64,000 nucleotides of DNA from Flavobacterium antarcticum DSM 19726 (GCF_000419685.1 NZ_ATTM01000004.1:186001-250000), one strand, 5' to 3'; counted from the first letter of the stretch, positions 26,958-37,194 are shown. The notes: a model not told the origin generated them from the sequence alone. Made by a program: numbers and translations.

Positions 26958-28769
26958 ATGAATACTGAAAAACAAAAACTCCACTGCTTTCACATTCCGG
27001 TGATGGGTTTGGCCTATACGATTGACAGCCCAATAAAAGTGGCACATTACGGAATTTCTTCCGTTCTTTCCATTGTTGACGACGATTTAATTGAAAAAAT
27101 GACCGCTTTTTACAGCAAAAAATTCGAAAAACCGTACCAAGAAATCACTCAAAAAATCGAAGATTATCGTGCAAAAAGAATCACGACTTACCTTGATTTA
27201 GTTTCCGATATTGTGCAGAAAAAGTTTGAAAATTTCAAAACTGAATTGTGCGAAAACAAAGAAACGTTGGAGCAATATATCAATATGTTGCCTACGCAAT
27301 CTGAAGTGAGAACTGGTTTGCAACATTTAATTGAAGACGGCTACGAACTGAAAAACAAAGTCGCTGATTACATCGAACGTCATCTTTCTCCTGGATCTAT
27401 TGACGTGAACATCATGACAAAAGTGGACAAAGAAAACTTCAATAAAAATGAAGCTTTGCCTGTAATGTACAATGACGCTCATGCGGCACTTCGCGGTTTT
27501 GCAAATAGTAAATTGAGTTCGTCCATTGTACTTTCTGCGGGAATGAATCCAAGATTGTACAGCTATTTTGAATCTTTTCCTGATTTTTATCCGGATGCGA
27601 ATAATCAGTTGAAAAAGAAAATCATTTTGAAAGTAAGTGATTTCCGTTCAGCGATGATTCAAGGAAGTTTTCTAGCCAAAAAAGGTTTGTGGGTTTCGGA
27701 ATACCGGATCGAATCTGGATTGAATTGTGGTGGACACGCATTTGCTACGGAAGGCATTTTGTTAGGCCCAATTCTAGAAGAATTCAAGCAGAAAAAACAA
27801 GAATTGATTGCGAATAATTTCCAAATGATGAATAAAGCGTTGGAATTAAAAAATCTTCCAATCGTTGAACAACCTTTTTCAATGGAAATTACCGTGCAAG
27901 GTGGCGTTGGCACTTCCGCTGAACACGATTTCTTAATGGAAAACTACAACATGGATTCTGTAGGTTGGGGTTCGCCGTTTTTATTGGTTCCTGAAGCCAC
28001 AACTTTAGATGCAGAAACCCGAACACTTTTGGCGAAAGCTGAAGAAAAAGACTTGTATTTGAGTAATATTTCTCCGTTGGGAATTCCGTTTAATACCATT
28101 CGTGGAACGTCAAACGAGTTTTTCAAGCAACAACGAATTGACAAGGATAAAGCAGGAAGTTCTTGTCCGAAAAAGTTTTTGGCGTTAAGCAAAGACAGTA
28201 ATGGTAAAGGAATATGTACGGCTTCCAAGAAATATCAAGACACGAAATTAGAAGAATTAGATGCAATAAAAGCGGACATGACGGACAAAATTTATCAGAA
28301 ACGAAAAGATTCGATTACTGAAAAAGCCTGTCTTTGTGTAGGTTTAGCAAATGCTTCGTACTTGGACAACGATATCAAAATCAAAGGTGAAGCACAAGGA
28401 GTTGTGATTTGTCCTGGGCCAAATATGGCGTACTTCAACGAAGAAATTTCGCTTGAAAAAATGGTCAATCATATTTATGGTCGTATAAATGTCATGCCTT
28501 TTGAAAACCGTCCGAACTTGTTTGTGAAGGAAATCGAGTTGTATTTTGACTATCTGAAAAAAGAAATCGAAGACCACACGGATATTACCAATGCTGTTTT
28601 GAAAAAATGGAACAAATTTAAAGCAAATTTGATTTTGGGAATTGAGTATTACGAGAATTTACTTTCACAGAAAAATTCGTTTGACAAAAGCGAAACTACG
28701 CGTGAAAAATTAAGTTTTTGGAAGAAAAATATCGCTGAAATTGAAGTTCCGGTTTTAGAGATGGCTTAA
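26958..28769 (+). CDS. Uncharacterised 603-residue protein, possible FMN TIM-barrel
   Basis: I do not recognise this gene with certainty. The opening CFHIPVMGLAYTIDSPIKVAHYGISS places a barrel strand at the very N-terminus, as in nitronate monooxygenases (NMO). The stretch SGLNCGGHAFATEG resembles the NMO signature GxEAGGH, and VQGGVGTSAEHDF followed by MDSVGWGSPFLLVPEA resembles the last two strands that bind flavin phosphate. An extra helical, charged segment (about residues 40-150) interrupts the barrel. Cysteines cluster in CPKKF, GICTASKK and ACLCVG, which could hold a metal or Fe-S centre. No signal peptide. It is transcribed alone, with a strong terminator. Function unknown; the fold is inference. 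Confidence 0.85.
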   Translation: MNTEKQKLHCFHIPVMGLAYTIDSPIKVAHYGISSVLSIVDDDLIEKMTAFYSKKFEKPYQEITQKIEDYRAKRITTYLDLVSDIVQKKFENFKTELCENKETLEQYINMLPTQSEVRTGLQHLIEDGYELKNKVADYIERHLSPGSIDVNIMTKVDKENFNKNEALPVMYNDAHAALRGFANSKLSSSIVLSAGMNPRLYSYFESFPDFYPDANNQLKKKIILKVSDFRSAMIQGSFLAKKGLWVSEYRIESGLNCGGHAFATEGILLGPILEEFKQKKQELIANNFQMMNKALELKNLPIVEQPFSMEITVQGGVGTSAEHDFLMENYNMDSVGWGSPFLLVPEATTLDAETRTLLAKAEEKDLYLSNISPLGIPFNTIRGTSNEFFKQQRIDKDKAGSSCPKKFLALSKDSNGKGICTASKKYQDTKLEELDAIKADMTDKIYQKRKDSITEKACLCVGLANASYLDNDIKIKGEAQGVVICPGPNMAYFNEEISLEKMVNHIYGRINVMPFENRPNLFVKEIELYFDYLKKEIEDHTDITNAVLKKWNKFKANLILGIEYYENLLSQKNSFDKSETTREKLSFWKKNIAEIEVPVLEMA

Positions 28770-28777
28770 AATCCTTT

Positions 28778-28834
28778 GCCACGAATTGCACTAATTTTAA
28801 AATTAGATTCGTGTGAAGTCGCGCATTTCGTGGC
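28778..28834. repeat. GCCACGAA...TTCGTGGC palindromic repeat
   Basis: Outer arms GCCACGAA (28778-28785) and TTCGTGGC (28827-28834) enclose the perfect palindrome CTAATTTTAAAATTAG (28791-28806). It lies between the 603-residue gene and its terminator and looks like a dispersed palindromic element. Confidence 0.5.
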
Positions 28835-28864
28835 TAAAAATAGACGCAGGAGAAAATTTAATAG

Positions 28865-28903
28865 AAAGAGAAAATAATCACATCGATTGTTTTCTCTTTT
28901 TTT
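28865..28903 (+). terminator. Terminator of the 603-residue gene
   Basis: AAAGAGAAAA (28865-28874) pairs perfectly with TTTTCTCTTT (28890-28899), with an AAT/ATT inner pairing, followed by more T. It follows the stop codon by about 95 bp. Confidence 0.8.
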
Positions 28904-28981
28904 ATGTGTGAAAGCGTACTAAACGAGTAAATTTCGCAATAATATATTTATAAAACATAAGTTTATTCAACGTCGATTTGC

Positions 28982-28989
28982 CATCTTTG
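28982..28989 (+). promoter_or_regulatory. Probable -7 box of tamB-tamL promoter
   Basis: CATCTTTG-like sequence, one base off TAnnTTTG at its first position. It would start transcription near 28996, which favours the later TTG start codon for tamB. Confidence 0.4.
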
Positions 28990-29078
28990 TAGCAAATTGC
29001 AGTTTACACTTGACTTATAAAGTCAATCCGACTGAAAAGTACCACTGCAATTTAGCCAAAACAATTAAAATCAATCGC

Positions 29079-32000
29079 TTGAAAAAGTATTTTTATAGAA
29101 CACTTCGTGTCTTTGCATGGATTATTGGAATTCTGATATTACTAATTCTTGTGGTTTTTATTGCAGTTCAAATCCCTGTTGTACAAAATTTTGCAAAAGA
29201 CCAAGCGGTTTCCTACGTCGAAGGAAAAATCAAAACTAAAGTTGTCATCGATAATTTCGAAATGGGTTTCCCAAAGAAATTTCTTTTGGAAGGTGTTTAC
29301 CTTGAAAATCAGCAGAAGGACACACTTTTATACGGAAAGAAAATTGCCGTCAACTTCAATCTTTTTGGGCTGTTTAATAACAAATTAGAATTTAACGATA
29401 TCGATGTTGATGGTCTTGTTGCCAATATTTCACGAGACAACAATGGTGCATTTAATTTTGATTATATCACAGATGCTTTTGCCTCGAAAGACGTTAAAAA
29501 AGACAGTTCCGCACCCATGCAAATTTCGTTGAATACGATTGAATTGAATAAAATTCGCATCAATTACGAGGATGACTTCACGAAGAATTTTGCAAAAGTA
29601 AGTTTAAATCATTTTGACACAAAAGTGGAGAATTTTGATTTGCAAAACCTAGATTTCAACGTTCCTAAAATTACTATTGATGGATTTAGAGCGAATTTAA
29701 AACAAGGAATTGTTGAAAAAGTAGCCAAGGAAACTGAAATTGCCATTAAAGAACAAGCCGAAAGCAACGTGCTGAAAATCAATGTCGAAGAAATTAATCT
29801 TTCCAAAATCTATTTGGATTATCTGTCGGAATCTGGGAATATGAAAACGGTAACGGATTTGGCTTCACTGCACATTCTGATTAATGCGATTGACCTCGAA
29901 AAACAAATTCTTGACATTAAAGAAATTCGATTATCGAATACAAAAAGTACACTTGCAATGACCAAAAAAGAGCAGGTGAAAGTGGTGAAAGAAGAAGTGA
30001 ATTCATTAGAAAAAGATACTTTAATTCCAAGAAATAATTGGCAACTAAAATTAAACACCGTAGTAGTTGATAGTGTTGACTTTAAATTTGACGATTACAA
30101 TTCTGTAGCCGTGAAAAGAGGAATTGACTACAAACACCTTGATTTAAAAGGTTTAAAATTAGATGCAACTACTTTTTTCTATTCAGAAAAAATGATTTCG
30201 GGAACCATCAATAATTTCAAACTGACTGATAAAAGTGGCGTTCAAGTCGATTCTTTAACGACAGACTTTTTCTACGGAAATCAAGGTTCCTATTTAAAGA
30301 AATTATATTTAAAAACACCTCAAACCGAACTCAAAAACGAAATTATCATTGGCTACGAATCCATCAAAACGATTGGAGACGACATCGGCGATTTGGCCTT
30401 AAATGCTACTTTAGAAGGAAGTCAAATTGGTTTTAAAGACATTTTATTTTTTGCTCCTGATTTGGCAAATAGCAATCCATTTAAGTCGAATCCAAATGCG
30501 ATTCTAAAAGTAAACAGCCGGATTTCTGGAAAAGTAAATAATTTTAAGATTCCTAATTTAGAGCTTTCAGGAATTGGTACTACAAAAATTGTAGCGAGTG
30601 GAACGGTTACGGGATTACCTGATGTTCAAAAAATGAACTTGGTTTTAGACCTAAAAAACTTCGAATCTTCGGCGAAAGATCTAAATGATTTCTTGCCTTC
30701 CGGAACCATTCCAAGTAATATACAATTGCCAAGTCGATTTACCGTGAATGGAAAATTCAACGGCGGAATCAATAATTTCAAAACAGATTTAAGACTGAAA
30801 TCAAGCTCTGGAAATGCGACTATAAAGGCGATGTTTGACCGTTCTAGAAAAAATGCAGAACGTTACGATGCCGTTGTAAGTCTTGACCGTTTTGATATTG
30901 GACGCTTGATTCGAAATGATTCTGTTGGAATTGTGTCCATCGATGCAAAAGTAAAAGGCATTGGATTGAATCCAAAAACTGCTAATGCAACGGTTGCTGG
31001 ACTTGTAAAGCAAGCTCAATTTAACGGCTACAATTATACCAATTTGAATTTAGACGGCTCAATCGCCAATGGAACTTTTGATGCCAAAGCCGACATGAAC
31101 GACCCGAATTTGACGTTCAAATTAGCAACGAGCGGCGGTTTTAAAGATAAATATCCGGCAATCAAACTAAAAATGAATGTTGATATTGCTGATTTGGACA
31201 AATTGAATTTACACGCTGGACCTTTAAAAATCAAAGGAAATATCGTGGCTGATGTTCCCACAGCAGATTTGGATTTCTTGAACGGACGTATTGATTTAAC
31301 TGATTTTACGTATGCCGATGGAACAAATCAAATAGCTTTAGACACGATTAAAATTCGTGCGATTGCAACCGCGGAAAAAAACACGATTACGCTTCAATCT
31401 CAATTTGCAAATGCTGACGTAGACGGGCAATTTAAGTTAAGTGAAATTGGTCAAGCAATACAAAATTCGATTTCAAAGTATTTTGATGCGAATCCAACGG
31501 CGAAGAAAATTAAAACGGGTCCACAACAATTAGCGTTTAAAATTAACATTACGGACGACCCTACATTGCTGAAAATCATTCCAAATTTGACAAGTTTACA
31601 ACCTGTTGAAATTATTGGAAAATACAACAGCGTGAATGACACGATTGACATTAAAGGAAAAATTCCGAAGATTGTCTATAATGGAAATACGATTTCGGGA
31701 GCTGTTATTGACGTCAACACAAAAGGCGATTCGCTGGTTTACAATGTGGTTGTTGATGATATTAGTAATGCGTCTTTTGGTTTGCCGTACACGAAAATTT
31801 CAGGAACGGTATCGAATAATGTTGCCAATTATGATTTGCTTTTGAAAGACGCAAAAAACAAAGACCAATACGCGATTTCAGGAAATTTAGAAGCAAAAGA
31901 CAGCAATAATACCGTAAAAATAAACTCCGATAATTTCTTATTGAATTATGAAAAATGGACGATTCCAAGTGATAATTCAATCGTGTTGAATGACAAAGGA

Positions 32001-34166
32001 TTACTAGTCAATAATTTCAAATTAGAAAACAACGGAAGTTCGATAAAAGTGCAATCGCAAAATCAAAAACCAAACGCTCCTTTAGAAATTGAATTGGATC
32101 AGTTTGACATTACAACCATTACCAACATCATTAAAAATGAAAATTTAGACGTTACAGGCGTTTTAGATGGAAATGTACTACTAAAGAATTTAGATCATAA
32201 AACGCTTTTTACCGCAGATTTGAATGTGGAAAATTTCACATTTAATAAAGATACCGTTGGAAACATTGCTGTTAAAGTAGATAATAATGTAAAGAATATT
32301 TACAATGCTAAAGTTGCCATTACTGGAAACGGCAATCAAGTAAATTTAGACGGAACGTATAAAGAAGATTCGGGTGTATTTGATATGGTTTTGGATTTAG
32401 AAAAGTTGAATATGAAAAGTATTCAAGGATTCACGATGGGTAATTTGACCAAAAGTGAAGGCTTTTTATCAGGGAAATTTACTGTAAAAGGAACTGCAAA
32501 AGAACCATTGGTGAATGGCGATTTAAACTTCAACGACGTCGGTTTTAATGTCACGCAATTGAATTCAACGTTCAAAAACATCAATGATAAAATTGTCATC
32601 AATCAGAAAGGAATTGTTTTTAACGACTTTGAAGTAAGCGATGAAAACGATAATAAGTTATTTGTTAAAGGGGAAGTTTTGACGCAAAATTTCCGCGATT
32701 ATGGCTTCAATTTGAATATCGATGCCAACAATTTTAGAGCCGTTAACTCCGGACCACAAGACAACGAGGTGTATTATGGAAAATTATTTTTAGATACAAG
32801 TTTGTCGGTCAAAGGAGATTTGAATAGGCCAATCGTAGAAGGAACTATTAAGATAAATGAAGATACTGATTTCACCATTGTACTTCCGCAATCCGATCCT
32901 TCGATTGCCGACCGTGAAGGAATCGTTGAATTTATTGACCAAGACAATCCGCCACTTTTTGACAAATTAACCGTTAGCGATACGTTGAGTCAAACGAAAG
33001 TACGAGGCGTTGAAGCTTCGGTGCAAATTGAAATTGTCAAAGAAGCTGCGATTTCGGTCATCATTGACAAAGGAAATGGCGATTATTTAAAACTAAAAGG
33101 AGAAGCCCAACTGAACGGTGGAATTGACGCATCGGGAAAAACTACGTTGACCGGTCGTTATGAATTTACCGAAGGAAGTTATGAAATGTCGTTCAATCTG
33201 ATTAAACGGAAATTTGACATTAAAAAAGGAAGTTATATTCTTTGGACCGGCGAACCAACCGATGCTGATGTAAATATTACAGCCGTTTATAAAACGGACG
33301 CCTCACCTATTGACCTATTGGAAGACCAACTTACTGGTAAAACAGCGGAAATTAGAAACACGTACAAACAGAAAATTCCGTTTGAAACCGAGTTAATTAT
33401 GAAAGGTGAATTATTAAAACCGGATATTACTTTTGACATCGTTTTACCGGATGGAAATAACAGCGTTTCTACAGAAATTATCAACATGACAAAGGTCAAG
33501 TTAATCCAAATTAGACAAGAACCTTCTGAATTAAACAAGCAAGTTTTTGCGCTATTATTGCTGAATCGTTTTATTGGTGAAAACCCATTTTCAAGCGAAT
33601 CTGGAGGCGGCGATGCGGGTTCTATAGCAAGACAAAGTGCAAGTAAAATTTTATCGCAACAATTGAACAACCTCGCTTCTGACCTTATTGACGGTGTACA
33701 ATTGGACTTCGATTTAGAATCAAGTGACGATTATACGACGGGACAACGGGAAAACAAAACCGACTTGAATGTAGGCGTTTCAAAAAAATTATTGAACGAC
33801 CGATTGAAAGTTACTGTGGGAAGTACGATTGGCCTTGAAGGACCTCAACAAGCGAATCAAGAAACAAGTAAAATTGCAGGTGACGTAACGCTTGAATATC
33901 AACTGTCAAAAGACGGAAGATACCGCGTGAGGGCTTATCGCAAAAACGATTACCAAGTAGCATTGCAAGGGCAAGTCGTAGAAACTGGAGTAGCTTTTAT
34001 TATCACTTTAGATTATAATAAATTCCGCGAATTGTTTCACCGAAGTCAAGCGGAAAAAGATGCGAAAGCAAAGGTGAAGGAAATTGAAAAGCGTCAAAAA
34101 GAAAAAGACAAGCTTGAAGAAAAAGAACAAATTAAAGATGCTCAAAAGAAAAATAATGAACAGTAA
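29079..34166 (+). CDS. tamB: TamB-like translocation and assembly module protein
   Basis: About 1695 residues. One N-terminal membrane anchor (FAWIIGILILLILVVFIAVQ) is followed by a very long run of beta strands with the AsmA/TamB pattern. The C-terminal DUF490 (TamB) domain is clear: GRYEFTEGSYEMSFNLIKRKF and later FALLLLNRFIG. The protein ends in a charged Lys/Glu tail. It would form a periplasmic beta-groove linking the inner membrane to the outer-membrane partner for lipid or protein transfer. No ATG exists before residue 85 of the frame. TTG at 29079, giving MKKYFYRTLRVF, is the most natural start; TTG at 29010 is an alternative. It overlaps tamL by 11 bp. Confidence 0.95.
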   Translation: MKKYFYRTLRVFAWIIGILILLILVVFIAVQIPVVQNFAKDQAVSYVEGKIKTKVVIDNFEMGFPKKFLLEGVYLENQQKDTLLYGKKIAVNFNLFGLFNNKLEFNDIDVDGLVANISRDNNGAFNFDYITDAFASKDVKKDSSAPMQISLNTIELNKIRINYEDDFTKNFAKVSLNHFDTKVENFDLQNLDFNVPKITIDGFRANLKQGIVEKVAKETEIAIKEQAESNVLKINVEEINLSKIYLDYLSESGNMKTVTDLASLHILINAIDLEKQILDIKEIRLSNTKSTLAMTKKEQVKVVKEEVNSLEKDTLIPRNNWQLKLNTVVVDSVDFKFDDYNSVAVKRGIDYKHLDLKGLKLDATTFFYSEKMISGTINNFKLTDKSGVQVDSLTTDFFYGNQGSYLKKLYLKTPQTELKNEIIIGYESIKTIGDDIGDLALNATLEGSQIGFKDILFFAPDLANSNPFKSNPNAILKVNSRISGKVNNFKIPNLELSGIGTTKIVASGTVTGLPDVQKMNLVLDLKNFESSAKDLNDFLPSGTIPSNIQLPSRFTVNGKFNGGINNFKTDLRLKSSSGNATIKAMFDRSRKNAERYDAVVSLDRFDIGRLIRNDSVGIVSIDAKVKGIGLNPKTANATVAGLVKQAQFNGYNYTNLNLDGSIANGTFDAKADMNDPNLTFKLATSGGFKDKYPAIKLKMNVDIADLDKLNLHAGPLKIKGNIVADVPTADLDFLNGRIDLTDFTYADGTNQIALDTIKIRAIATAEKNTITLQSQFANADVDGQFKLSEIGQAIQNSISKYFDANPTAKKIKTGPQQLAFKINITDDPTLLKIIPNLTSLQPVEIIGKYNSVNDTIDIKGKIPKIVYNGNTISGAVIDVNTKGDSLVYNVVVDDISNASFGLPYTKISGTVSNNVANYDLLLKDAKNKDQYAISGNLEAKDSNNTVKINSDNFLLNYEKWTIPSDNSIVLNDKGLLVNNFKLENNGSSIKVQSQNQKPNAPLEIELDQFDITTITNIIKNENLDVTGVLDGNVLLKNLDHKTLFTADLNVENFTFNKDTVGNIAVKVDNNVKNIYNAKVAITGNGNQVNLDGTYKEDSGVFDMVLDLEKLNMKSIQGFTMGNLTKSEGFLSGKFTVKGTAKEPLVNGDLNFNDVGFNVTQLNSTFKNINDKIVINQKGIVFNDFEVSDENDNKLFVKGEVLTQNFRDYGFNLNIDANNFRAVNSGPQDNEVYYGKLFLDTSLSVKGDLNRPIVEGTIKINEDTDFTIVLPQSDPSIADREGIVEFIDQDNPPLFDKLTVSDTLSQTKVRGVEASVQIEIVKEAAISVIIDKGNGDYLKLKGEAQLNGGIDASGKTTLTGRYEFTEGSYEMSFNLIKRKFDIKKGSYILWTGEPTDADVNITAVYKTDASPIDLLEDQLTGKTAEIRNTYKQKIPFETELIMKGELLKPDITFDIVLPDGNNSVSTEIINMTKVKLIQIRQEPSELNKQVFALLLLNRFIGENPFSSESGGGDAGSIARQSASKILSQQLNNLASDLIDGVQLDFDLESSDDYTTGQRENKTDLNVGVSKKLLNDRLKVTVGSTIGLEGPQQANQETSKIAGDVTLEYQLSKDGRYRVRAYRKNDYQVALQGQVVETGVAFIITLDYNKFRELFHRSQAEKDAKAKVKEIEKRQKEKDKLEEKEQIKDAQKKNNEQ

Positions 34167-36420
34167 ACACCTACTCTATTCGCTGCTATTTTTAGTCCTA
34201 TTGAGTGCTTGTAACAGTACGAAATACGTTCCCGAAGGTGATTTATTGTACACCGGTGGAAGCTTAAAGGTAGAAGATTCCTTGCTTTCAAAGAAAGAAC
34301 GAAAAGCCTTACGATCCGTGATGGAAGATATGTTACGGCCAAAGCCCAATAAGTCGTTTCTTGGCTTAAAGCCAAAATTATTCTTTTATAATCTCGTTTC
34401 AGAACCTAAAAAACAAAAGGGATTCAAGTATTGGCTGAAATACAAATTAGGAGAAGCACCGGTTTTATTCAGCAAAGTAGATTTAGATTATACCGCTGAC
34501 GTATTGCGAAATTTCACAGAAAACAATGGCTATTTCAAAACTAGAGTGGAATCAGATAGTACTCGAAATGGCAGAAAAGCAACAGCAGAATATACGGTTA
34601 AACCAGGGAAACAATTTATAATTAAATCGATTACGTTTCCTAAAGATTCTACTGATTTGGCAAAATCGATCGGCAAATTGAAGCGAAGATCTTTGTTGAA
34701 GGTCGGTAAACCGTACAGTTTAGATTTCATCAAATTAGAACGCCAAAGAATCGATACCCGTTTAAAAGAAAAAGGATATTATTATTTTTCTGAAGACAAT
34801 TTACTTGTTCAGGTGGACAGTACTGTTGGCAATTATGAAGTCGATTTAATTTTGAAAATCAAAGAAGAAACTGCTCCTCAATCCAAAGAGCAATTTAGAA
34901 TTAACGACATTATTGTGTACCCGAATTATTCTATTAACGACAGTATTGATAGCGAACAACTAAAAGTAAAAAGCTATACAGATTTTACTATTATTGACAA
35001 AGACAACACCTTTGACTCGCGTGTTTTTGATCGAACTTTATATTTTGAAAAAGATGATTTGTATAATCGAACCAACCATAATCTCTCCCTCAACCGACTC
35101 GTTAATTTAGGCACGTTCAAATTTGTAAAGAACTCTTTTAAAGTTGCCGATACCACTGGAAATTATTTGGACGCTTATTACTATTTGACTTTGTTACCTA
35201 AAAAATCATTTCGAATAGAAGTGCTGGCTAAAAGTAATTCAGCCAATTATGCCGGAACGGAACTGAATGTCAACTGGAGCAATAGAAATACCTTCAAAGG
35301 TGCTGAATTATTGAGTATCTCAACCTTCGGTGGACTTGAATTCCAAATGGCAGGACAAAACAATGGGTTTAACGTCTATCGTTTTGGTGCAGAAACCAGT
35401 TTAATTTGGCCGCGTTTTATAGCGCCAATAAAACTAAAATCCGGCAGTGGATTTGTGCCAAAAACCAAAGCACTTTTGAGTTATGAGTTTCAACAGCGTT
35501 CGAAATTGTATTCCCTAAACACTTTTAAAGGTTCGTTTGGTTACATCTGGAAAGAAAACATTCGCAAGGAACACGAACTTAAGATAACCGATATTACCTA
35601 CGCAAGTCCAATGCATGTTACAGAACTTTACGAAAATCAAATTAGTAAAGATGAAAGTGGCGCGTTGCAAAAAGTAATTGACAAGCAACTTATTTTTGGT
35701 CCTTCTTATTCGTACACGTACCAAAATACGATGGAAAAGCGGAAGAAAAACACAATTTATTTCAGAGGTGATCTTGAGACCGCTGGTACTACTGTAGGAT
35801 TACTTATGGGTGGAGATGCTAAAAATGAAGCACCAAAAGAGATTTTAGGCGTTCCGTTTAGTCAATTTGTAAAATTGCAAGCCGATTTCAGACTTTACCA
35901 CAAGTTGTCAAAAAACAGCGAAATCGCAAGTCGCATAATTGCTGGAGGAGCTTACGCTTACGGAAATTCGACTTCCATTCCGTTCATCAAACAATTTTTT
36001 ATTGGCGGAACGAATAGTATTCGAGCGTTTCGAGCACGTTCTATAGGTCCAGGATCAAGCATTCCAGATAACACGGCCACATTTTTACCCGACCAATCAG
36101 GTGATATAAAATTAGAATTCAGTACAGAATACCGTGCTAAATTGTACAGTTTTATTAATGGCGCTGTATTTTTCGACGCTGGAAATATTTGGACTAGAAA
36201 CGATGCGGATGCATCTAAAAATTTCTCAAAACGATTTTTAGATGAGATCGCTGTCGGTACTGGTGTGGGACTTCGTTTTGACTTTTCATTTTTAGTCTTG
36301 CGAACAGACTTCGCTGTACCGTTACGATTGCCTTATGGACCAAGCTCCGACCGATGGATTTTAGATAAAATCAATTTAAAGTCGGGTGTATTTAACTTGG
36401 CTATTGGATATCCTTTCTAA
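34156..36420 (+). CDS. tamL: TamA/BamA-family outer-membrane lipoprotein (TamL type)
   Basis: 754 residues from the preferred start MNSKHLLYSLLF. A lipoprotein signal ends with the lipobox LLSAC. POTRA-like domains follow (about residues 90-320: FRINDIIVYPNY and others), then a C-terminal Omp85 barrel with FFIGGTNSIRAFRARSIGPGS and VGTGVGLRFDFSF, including the conserved RxFR-type loop near the end. A lipid-anchored TamA is the form described in Bacteroidota as TamL. The frame opens further upstream inside tamB, but that Lys-rich extension would precede the signal peptide and is rejected. Its ATG overlaps the tamB stop by 11 bp, so the pair is co-translated. Confidence 0.93.
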   Translation: MNSKHLLYSLLFLVLLSACNSTKYVPEGDLLYTGGSLKVEDSLLSKKERKALRSVMEDMLRPKPNKSFLGLKPKLFFYNLVSEPKKQKGFKYWLKYKLGEAPVLFSKVDLDYTADVLRNFTENNGYFKTRVESDSTRNGRKATAEYTVKPGKQFIIKSITFPKDSTDLAKSIGKLKRRSLLKVGKPYSLDFIKLERQRIDTRLKEKGYYYFSEDNLLVQVDSTVGNYEVDLILKIKEETAPQSKEQFRINDIIVYPNYSINDSIDSEQLKVKSYTDFTIIDKDNTFDSRVFDRTLYFEKDDLYNRTNHNLSLNRLVNLGTFKFVKNSFKVADTTGNYLDAYYYLTLLPKKSFRIEVLAKSNSANYAGTELNVNWSNRNTFKGAELLSISTFGGLEFQMAGQNNGFNVYRFGAETSLIWPRFIAPIKLKSGSGFVPKTKALLSYEFQQRSKLYSLNTFKGSFGYIWKENIRKEHELKITDITYASPMHVTELYENQISKDESGALQKVIDKQLIFGPSYSYTYQNTMEKRKKNTIYFRGDLETAGTTVGLLMGGDAKNEAPKEILGVPFSQFVKLQADFRLYHKLSKNSEIASRIIAGGAYAYGNSTSIPFIKQFFIGGTNSIRAFRARSIGPGSSIPDNTATFLPDQSGDIKLEFSTEYRAKLYSFINGAVFFDAGNIWTRNDADASKNFSKRFLDEIAVGTGVGLRFDFSFLVLRTDFAVPLRLPYGPSSDRWILDKINLKSGVFNLAIGYPF

Positions 36421-36429
36421 ATTTGTGCA

Positions 36430-36969
36430 ATGAAGAGCTACAATAAATACAATTTTCACAAATATACTTTTTGCATTTTCAATGAAGTTATGGCTTCCGA
36501 AATTGAACATTTAACGATGAATTACGTGAGTAAATCAGGTAGTTCCTACATTTTTACGAACGAAGGCGTTTACCGAAAATCAGACCATTGGGGTCGTGCA
36601 GCAAACTGCAAATGGCGCTTACAAACCAATTCTTCAGATCCTTCAAGAACAAAAATTGGATTTGCAAAATGGAGCCACTTCCACTCGATTAATGAAGTAG
36701 AAAAATTATACTATATCGAAGTTAATTTCGCAGAAAAAACAGTGCAATACAATCATAAAGGCATTTCAGACCAAGAGAATTTGCATTTGCGAAATGCTTC
36801 TGAAACTATAAAACGTGTAAAGGAAATTCGGAATTTATTTGACAACGACAAAAAATTACAGTATTGGGAAACTGCATTTGAATTTGACGATTTGCTTAAA
36901 AATGTAGTTCTTAATTTGGTTTCAACCGACTTGAATTTGTTAGCTATTAAGAACCTTCTTTCACAATAA
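36430..36969 (+). CDS. Conserved-looking hypothetical protein
   Basis: 179 residues, no signal peptide or membrane segment. The distinctive part is EGVYRKSDHWGRAANCKWRL, rich in aromatic and charged residues, followed by a helical C-terminus (about residues 118-179). It starts 9 bp after tamL stops and is on the same strand, so it is probably in the tamB operon. I cannot assign a fold or role. A second in-frame ATG (residue 21, MASEIEHL) could be the true start. Its 3' end lies 3 bp from the convergent DUF2892 gene. Confidence 0.7.
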   Translation: MKSYNKYNFHKYTFCIFNEVMASEIEHLTMNYVSKSGSSYIFTNEGVYRKSDHWGRAANCKWRLQTNSSDPSRTKIGFAKWSHFHSINEVEKLYYIEVNFAEKTVQYNHKGISDQENLHLRNASETIKRVKEIRNLFDNDKKLQYWETAFEFDDLLKNVVLNLVSTDLNLLAIKNLLSQ

Positions 36970-36972
36970 GTT

Positions 36973-37194
36973 TTAGTAAAAGCGTTGTTTCTTTTTCCGT
37001 ACAGTTGTTTTTTTAATGCCAAAAATATAATAGATGGGACAAAAATCAAATAATACTGTTGTTAACGCCACAATCCCTAAAATACCCGAACTAAGTTCGA
37101 GTAGCTCCTTATGAAATACTTGTGTCGCATAAATTAGTAAACCAGTAATTCCAATTACTATTCGAATAATTTTATCTACAATTGAAAATTTCAT
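36973..37194 (-). CDS. DUF2892 / YgaP-like small membrane protein
   Basis: 73 residues with two membrane segments (IIRIVIGITGLLIYAT and LSSGILGIVALTTVLFDF) and the FCPIYYIFGIKK ending typical of DUF2892 proteins, as in the membrane part of YgaP. No rhodanese domain is attached. It is convergent with the plus-strand gene, with only 3 bp between the ends, and is transcribed alone. Function in the family is unclear; some members accompany sulfur enzymes, but none is present here. Confidence 0.82.
   Translation of the reverse strand: MKFSIVDKIIRIVIGITGLLIYATQVFHKELLELSSGILGIVALTTVLFDFCPIYYIFGIKKTTVRKKKQRFY

Noticed and set aside
26812..27045. 77-codon minus-strand frame over the start of the 603-residue gene
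   Set aside because: It is antisense to a strong coding region, without a promoter or plausible domain.
34084..34155. Upstream start of tamL inside tamB
   Set aside because: It would add a Lys-rich stretch before the signal peptide, destroying the lipoprotein signal; the ATG at 34156 is preferred.
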